Below, one piece after another: positions 60,711 to 64,000 of a DNA stretch of 64,000 nt. Positions within the stretch are counted from its first letter, which is position 1. Each line of letters opens with the position of its first letter. Origin of the DNA: Nodularia sp034931045 (GTDB lineage: Bacteria; Cyanobacteriota; Cyanobacteriia; Cyanobacteriales; Nostocaceae). A model generated the notes under the pieces. The model searched no databases. It was not told the origin of the DNA and saw only the letters and a list, made by a program, of their open reading frames with translations. The DNA is taken from NCBI RefSeq assembly GCF_034931045.1, contig NZ_JAYGHH010000018.1, positions 1-64,000 of the forward strand. Direction: 5' to 3'. The position numbers and the translations under genes were made by a program.

Positions 60711-61075
60711 GACTTTTCCAGAGTGTGGTATTGCACCGTAACTACAACGCAGACACAGCAAATGAGGCCAGCCTTGGCTGGAGAAGTATTTAGCATTCTC
60801 AAAACCCACCCCAAGCACTGCTCATATATAAGACTGTACGCAATTGAAAAAGTTACAGGGAAAGTTGTGTGTCGCTTTTTGTACAAGCAACCTCATTGAG
60901 TATGACACATAGATATCTGCCACGCCTTAAAAGTGGAGAAAAGACTTGTTATATCCACATTGATCGCCATTCTGTTTGATCACATCCAAATCTTGTTAAG
61001 TATGACGATTGCAAAACTGGAGCCTTTTAAAGAAATTTCTCCGAAAATCAAGGAGATGTCTGTGAAGTTTGTTTC
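60711..61075. other. promoter region of the HetZ-family gene
   Basis: About 365 bp with a CCAGCCTTGGCTGG palindrome at 60768-60781, the only visible symmetry. No HetR-type site was recognised. No gene seen. Confidence 0.4.
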
Positions 61076-61726
61076 TTATACCCACGCTGTTGCTGCTTCC
61101 CAACCTAAACCCCGCCTTGTAATCATTGGTTCGTCTCCCGTCAAGTCCAAAATCGTAGACACCTCATAAGTCGGTTCTTCACCAGTGTCTATAATTACGT
61201 CTACTAAGTTATCCCAAAGGTCAAACAGCTCCACCCGTGATCGTCTAGGTTCTAAATCTAGCTCTACTGGTTCATCATCTGGTGGTAGATGTGCCGAAGT
61301 TGAAATAATCGGATTTTCCAATGCTGCTAGTAATGCCAAGCATACCGGATGGTCTGGTACACGAATTCCAGTAGTTTTTCGCTTGGGACTTTGTACTAGT
61401 CGCGGCACTAACTTTGTAGCAGGCAGTAAAAACGTGTAAGTCCCTGGGATCAAGCGCTTCATAATCCGATAAGCTGTATCACTGACAAAGGCATAAGTTG
61501 CCACATTTGATAGGGAGGGACACAGAAATGTCAGTGGTTTATCATTAGCTAACTGTTTAATTTGCCGCACCCGTTCTACTGCCGACTTGGCATTTAAATC
61601 ACAACCAATAGCATAAACTGTGTCTGTAGGGTAGAGCATAACCGCGCCACTAGAGAGCGCTGACTTTATTTCCTCTATACGACGAGTTTGGGGATTATCA
61701 GGATGGACGGCGAAAATTTTTGCCAT
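61076..61726 (-). CDS. Sua5/YciO/YrdC-family protein (threonylcarbamoyl-AMP synthase-like)
   Basis: 216 aa from ATG 61726 (MAKIFAVHPDNPQ); the longer frame to 61822 is not family-like. Seen: PTDTVYAIGCDL (about 41-52), RVRQIKQLANDKPLTFLCPSL, GTYTFLLPAT, KTTGIRVPDHP and IISTSAHL, the YrdC fold that forms threonylcarbamoyl-AMP for the t6A37 tRNA modification. Short (YciO/TsaC-size) form without the Sua5 C-terminal domain. TsaC activity is likely but YciO-type members are less well defined. Confidence 0.9.
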   Translation of the reverse strand: MAKIFAVHPDNPQTRRIEEIKSALSSGAVMLYPTDTVYAIGCDLNAKSAVERVRQIKQLANDKPLTFLCPSLSNVATYAFVSDTAYRIMKRLIPGTYTFLLPATKLVPRLVQSPKRKTTGIRVPDHPVCLALLAALENPIISTSAHLPPDDEPVELDLEPRRSRVELFDLWDNLVDVIIDTGEEPTYEVSTILDLTGDEPMITRRGLGWEAATAWV

Positions 61727-61869
61727 AGCAAGTTCCGAATCAGGGTGGGAAACTGTGGATTTCAGGGAAAAAAGAAAATTCCGCATTACACATATTTTCA
61801 CGGATGAATGAGCTGATTCCACAAATAGGCCATGATTAACATGAAAATAAAGTTGATTAAGTTATCTAT

Positions 61870-63138
61870 ATGATTAAAGTTGCTTATCTTCAATGTCCGA
61901 CGGGAATTTCTGGCGATATGTGTCTGGGGGCTTTAGTTAGTCTGGGTGTCCCCGTGGAATATTTAAGTGAAACACTCAATAAATTGGGAATTTCCCAGGA
62001 ATATAACCTCAGAGTTGAACTTGTGCAACGCAATGGTCAGCAGGCGACTAAAGTCCATGTAGATTTAGCCCATCACCATCACCACCACGACCACGAACAT
62101 AGTCACCATCATGGCCGCCACCTGCCAGAAATCGAAAAAATGATCCTCACAGCCGAATTGCCATCACGGGCTAAAGCCTGGAGTTTGGCAGTATTTCGAC
62201 AGTTAGCAGTCGCAGAAGGGGCAGTACACGGCATTGCGCCAGAAAAGGTTCATTTTCATGAAGTGGGCGCTGTCGATGCCATCGTGGATATTGTGGGTAC
62301 GTGCTTGGGGTTGGATTGGTTAGGAATTGATAGTAATGATCAGGGATTACCTTTACTATACTGTTCAGCGTTGCCCACAGGTGGGGGAACAGTGCGAGCC
62401 GCTCACGGTGAAATGGCTGTACCAGTACCTGCTGTATTGAAGTTGTGGGAAATGCGGGGTTGTCCGGTTTTTAGTAATGGCATTGATCGGGAACTCGTGA
62501 CACCAACAGGGGCGGCGATCGCTACTACCCTAACTACAGAATTTGGTTCTCCACCACCAATGGCCATTAAACAAGTAGGACTGGGAGCCGGAAGCATCAA
62601 TTTACCTATCTCTAATATATTACGTCTTTGGCTAGGCGATCGCCCTAATAATTCTGAAGATATCAGTCCCAATTTAGAAACCATCACCGTACTTGAAACC
62701 CAAATTGATGATTTAAATCCCCAGGCCATTGGCTATGTCTTTGAAGCCTTGTTTGCTGTTGGTGCAGTGGATGTTTTCACCCAACCCATAGGAATGAAAA
62801 AATCCCGTCCAGGAATTTTATTAACTGTCATCTGTCATCCAAATCATTTATTGGCTTGTGAAGCAGTTTTATTTCGTGAAACCACAACTTTAGGAATTCG
62901 CCGGAGTACCCAACAACGCACCATCCTACAACGGGAAATTCAATCAGTAGAAATTGAATATGGCCAAGTTCGTGTTAAAATAGCATGGAAAGAGGAAGGA
63001 AAAGATAAATCTATTGTTAACATCCAGCCAGAATATGAAGATTGTGCAGACTTAGCTCGCAGGCATAATATCCCCTGGCGTGAAGTTCAGCGATTAGCAC
63101 TACAAACTTGGTATAGCAAAGGGCTGAGTGCTGGGTAG
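61870..63138 (+). CDS. larC: nickel-pincer cofactor biosynthesis protein LarC
   Basis: 422 aa, complete in one frame. LarC inserts Ni(II) into the pincer nucleotide used by lactate racemase-family enzymes. Seen: QCPTGISGDMCLGALVSLG (about 8-26), a His-rich metal stretch at 68-84, HFHEVGAVDAIVDIVGTCLGL and LPTGGGTVRAAHGEMAVPVPAVL. The C-terminus contains QIDDLNPQAIGYVFEALFAVGAVDVF. In some bacteria larC requires a programmed frameshift; here none is needed. The end (GLSAG) runs over a GAGTGCTG repeat. larB and larE are not in the window. Confidence 0.95.
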   Translation: MIKVAYLQCPTGISGDMCLGALVSLGVPVEYLSETLNKLGISQEYNLRVELVQRNGQQATKVHVDLAHHHHHHDHEHSHHHGRHLPEIEKMILTAELPSRAKAWSLAVFRQLAVAEGAVHGIAPEKVHFHEVGAVDAIVDIVGTCLGLDWLGIDSNDQGLPLLYCSALPTGGGTVRAAHGEMAVPVPAVLKLWEMRGCPVFSNGIDRELVTPTGAAIATTLTTEFGSPPPMAIKQVGLGAGSINLPISNILRLWLGDRPNNSEDISPNLETITVLETQIDDLNPQAIGYVFEALFAVGAVDVFTQPIGMKKSRPGILLTVICHPNHLLACEAVLFRETTTLGIRRSTQQRTILQREIQSVEIEYGQVRVKIAWKEEGKDKSIVNIQPEYEDCADLARRHNIPWREVQRLALQTWYSKGLSAG

Positions 63139-63166
63139 AAAATCCGCTACACGGAGTCATTAGCCG

Positions 63167-63203
63167 AAAGAACCCCGATTTATGCAATAAACCAGGGTTC
63201 TTT
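63167..63203. terminator. bidirectional terminator between larC and the lipoprotein gene
   Basis: AAAGAACCC/GGGTTCTTT, a perfect 9-bp stem with the A/T-rich arms giving U-runs on both strands, 28 bp past larC and 13 bp past the convergent lipoprotein stop. Confidence 0.8.
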
Positions 63204-63216
63204 ATACTCCAACTAA

Positions 63217-63828
63217 TTAATCTAAATCAACTTCTCTCATCGTCCTTTTCACTGCATCAGCTGTATCTTCAGCTTGGCGTTGAAGTTTAGTTGTAGTATC
63301 CTCCTTACCACGTTTGACGCTTTTAGTCAAGTCTTCGGCAGCACGTCCAGTATTTTTTTGCAGATTTTCCACTCCGCGCTGAGTTCCTTTCGTGACACCT
63401 TTACCTAATTCTTCAGCCGAACTACCAACATTTTCACCAAGGCGCTTGACTCGTTCATTTAAAGGTGTACCTTCTTGATAATTGCGGATATATTGCTCGG
63501 AACTATCAATACCCTTCTCCTCAACGTTTCTCCGGGCATTTTTTGCTAATTCTGCGGCTCTAGCGTTTGCGGCTCTTTCAGCTGCTTTGGCTCTAGGGTC
63601 TACATCACTAAAGTTATTCATCCCACCTTCTGGGGCATTGAGTTCATAACTTTTTGTAGGATTATATTGTTGAGCATTTGGTGGTTGAGCATCTGGTTGT
63701 GGTGGCTGTTGCGCTATTCCCGGACGATTGCAGGCCTGTATCATCAATAGGAATGTTGCTGCCAAAAAGACTGTTAAAATTTTAACAGGACGGATATTTT
63801 TTAGCCAAGTAATGACTTTTTTCATCAT
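63217..63828 (-). CDS. predicted lipoprotein with amphipathic helical repeats
   Basis: 203 aa. Signal peptide (about 1-32) ending in a lipobox LMIQAC with lipidated Cys33. A Pro/Gln-rich linker (about 35-60) is followed by a Lys/Glu/Ala-rich helical region with an 11-residue-like periodicity (ERVKRLGENVGSSAEELGKG, then KGTQRGVENLQKNTGRAAEDL), as in LEA/apolipoprotein-type proteins. Function unknown; it probably coats membrane or wall surfaces. Convergent with larC. Confidence 0.82.
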   Translation of the reverse strand: MMKKVITWLKNIRPVKILTVFLAATFLLMIQACNRPGIAQQPPQPDAQPPNAQQYNPTKSYELNAPEGGMNNFSDVDPRAKAAERAANARAAELAKNARRNVEEKGIDSSEQYIRNYQEGTPLNERVKRLGENVGSSAEELGKGVTKGTQRGVENLQKNTGRAAEDLTKSVKRGKEDTTTKLQRQAEDTADAVKRTMREVDLD

Positions 63829-64000
63829 GTTACCCCTGAAATGTTTGTGATGAAGTTAAACTTATGCTGCACTCAGACGTGATTAATTGCGCCTGTGTTT
63901 AGCACTTGTTTGGTAGAATTCGGGATTGAGTGTAAACCTCAAATCTGGACATAAAATCAAAGTTCTATTTACCGACGGCTGGATTTTTTTGTAACTCAGG

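Overview
The window looks like the chromosome of a filamentous, probably heterocyst-forming cyanobacterium (Nostocales: Nostoc, Anabaena, Nodularia and relatives). The evidence is the many HIP1 octamers (GCGATCGC); a PetH with a phycobilisome-linker (CpcD-like) N-terminus; prk; a HetZ-family protein; XisI; a bacteriophytochrome; DUF751, DUF4327 and DUF3326 proteins; and heptameric short tandem repeats (TGAGTGC, CCCCCTG, ATTACGA types). Identification is by reading alone; no database search was run. Three N-runs (25621-25645, 41048-41182, 42539-42683) show a draft assembly, and two of them sit next to repeats. LAYOUT. 1-2069 (minus): a small helical protein followed by the start of an NB-ARC NTPase. 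The C-terminus of the first and the N-terminus of the second share a short motif, the layout of an amyloid-signalling effector/NLR pair. 2250-8883: hom, petH and prk (divergent across an 1175-bp gap without genes) and metK. 9665-13944: a membrane histidine kinase and a PcrA/UvrD helicase. 14104-25591: envelope and housekeeping genes, including two secreted metallophosphoesterases, a run of five same-strand genes (proline-rich membrane protein, DUF389, BrkB/YihY, DUF4112, alpha/beta hydrolase) and ddl. 25808-35587: an AT-rich accessory region interrupted only by acnB. It holds a DUF262-Schlafen(AlbA_2) fusion, a toxin-antitoxin locus broken by xisI, a P-loop ATPase with a possible nuclease-like C-terminus, a DGQHR (DndB/ParB-like) gene with an unknown partner, and a nonsense-mutated small gene. 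35805-41932: a [2Fe-2S] ferredoxin operon, a CPBP protease, purN, a lone ABC permease, an HTH/periplasmic-binding-fold regulator and a HAD phosphatase. 43123-54771: glgX, a hydrolase, a half-kinase membrane protein, a three-gene bacteriophytochrome/response-regulator/hybrid-kinase operon, and a CDF metal exporter. 55124-63828: small conserved cyanobacterial genes, rbfA, a convergent type II restriction-modification pair, a HetZ-family gene, a YrdC-family gene, larC and a lipoprotein. HOW IT WORKS TOGETHER. Core metabolism (Calvin cycle, linear electron flow, SAM, aspartate-family amino acids, purines, glycogen) is interleaved with conflict genes: the NLR pair at the left edge, the 25.8-35.6 kb island and the restriction-modification pair. 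The most promising leads are the candidate amyloid-coupled NLR pair, the DUF262-Schlafen fusion, the ATPase with a modified PD-(D/E)xK-like tail and the DGQHR two-gene unit.
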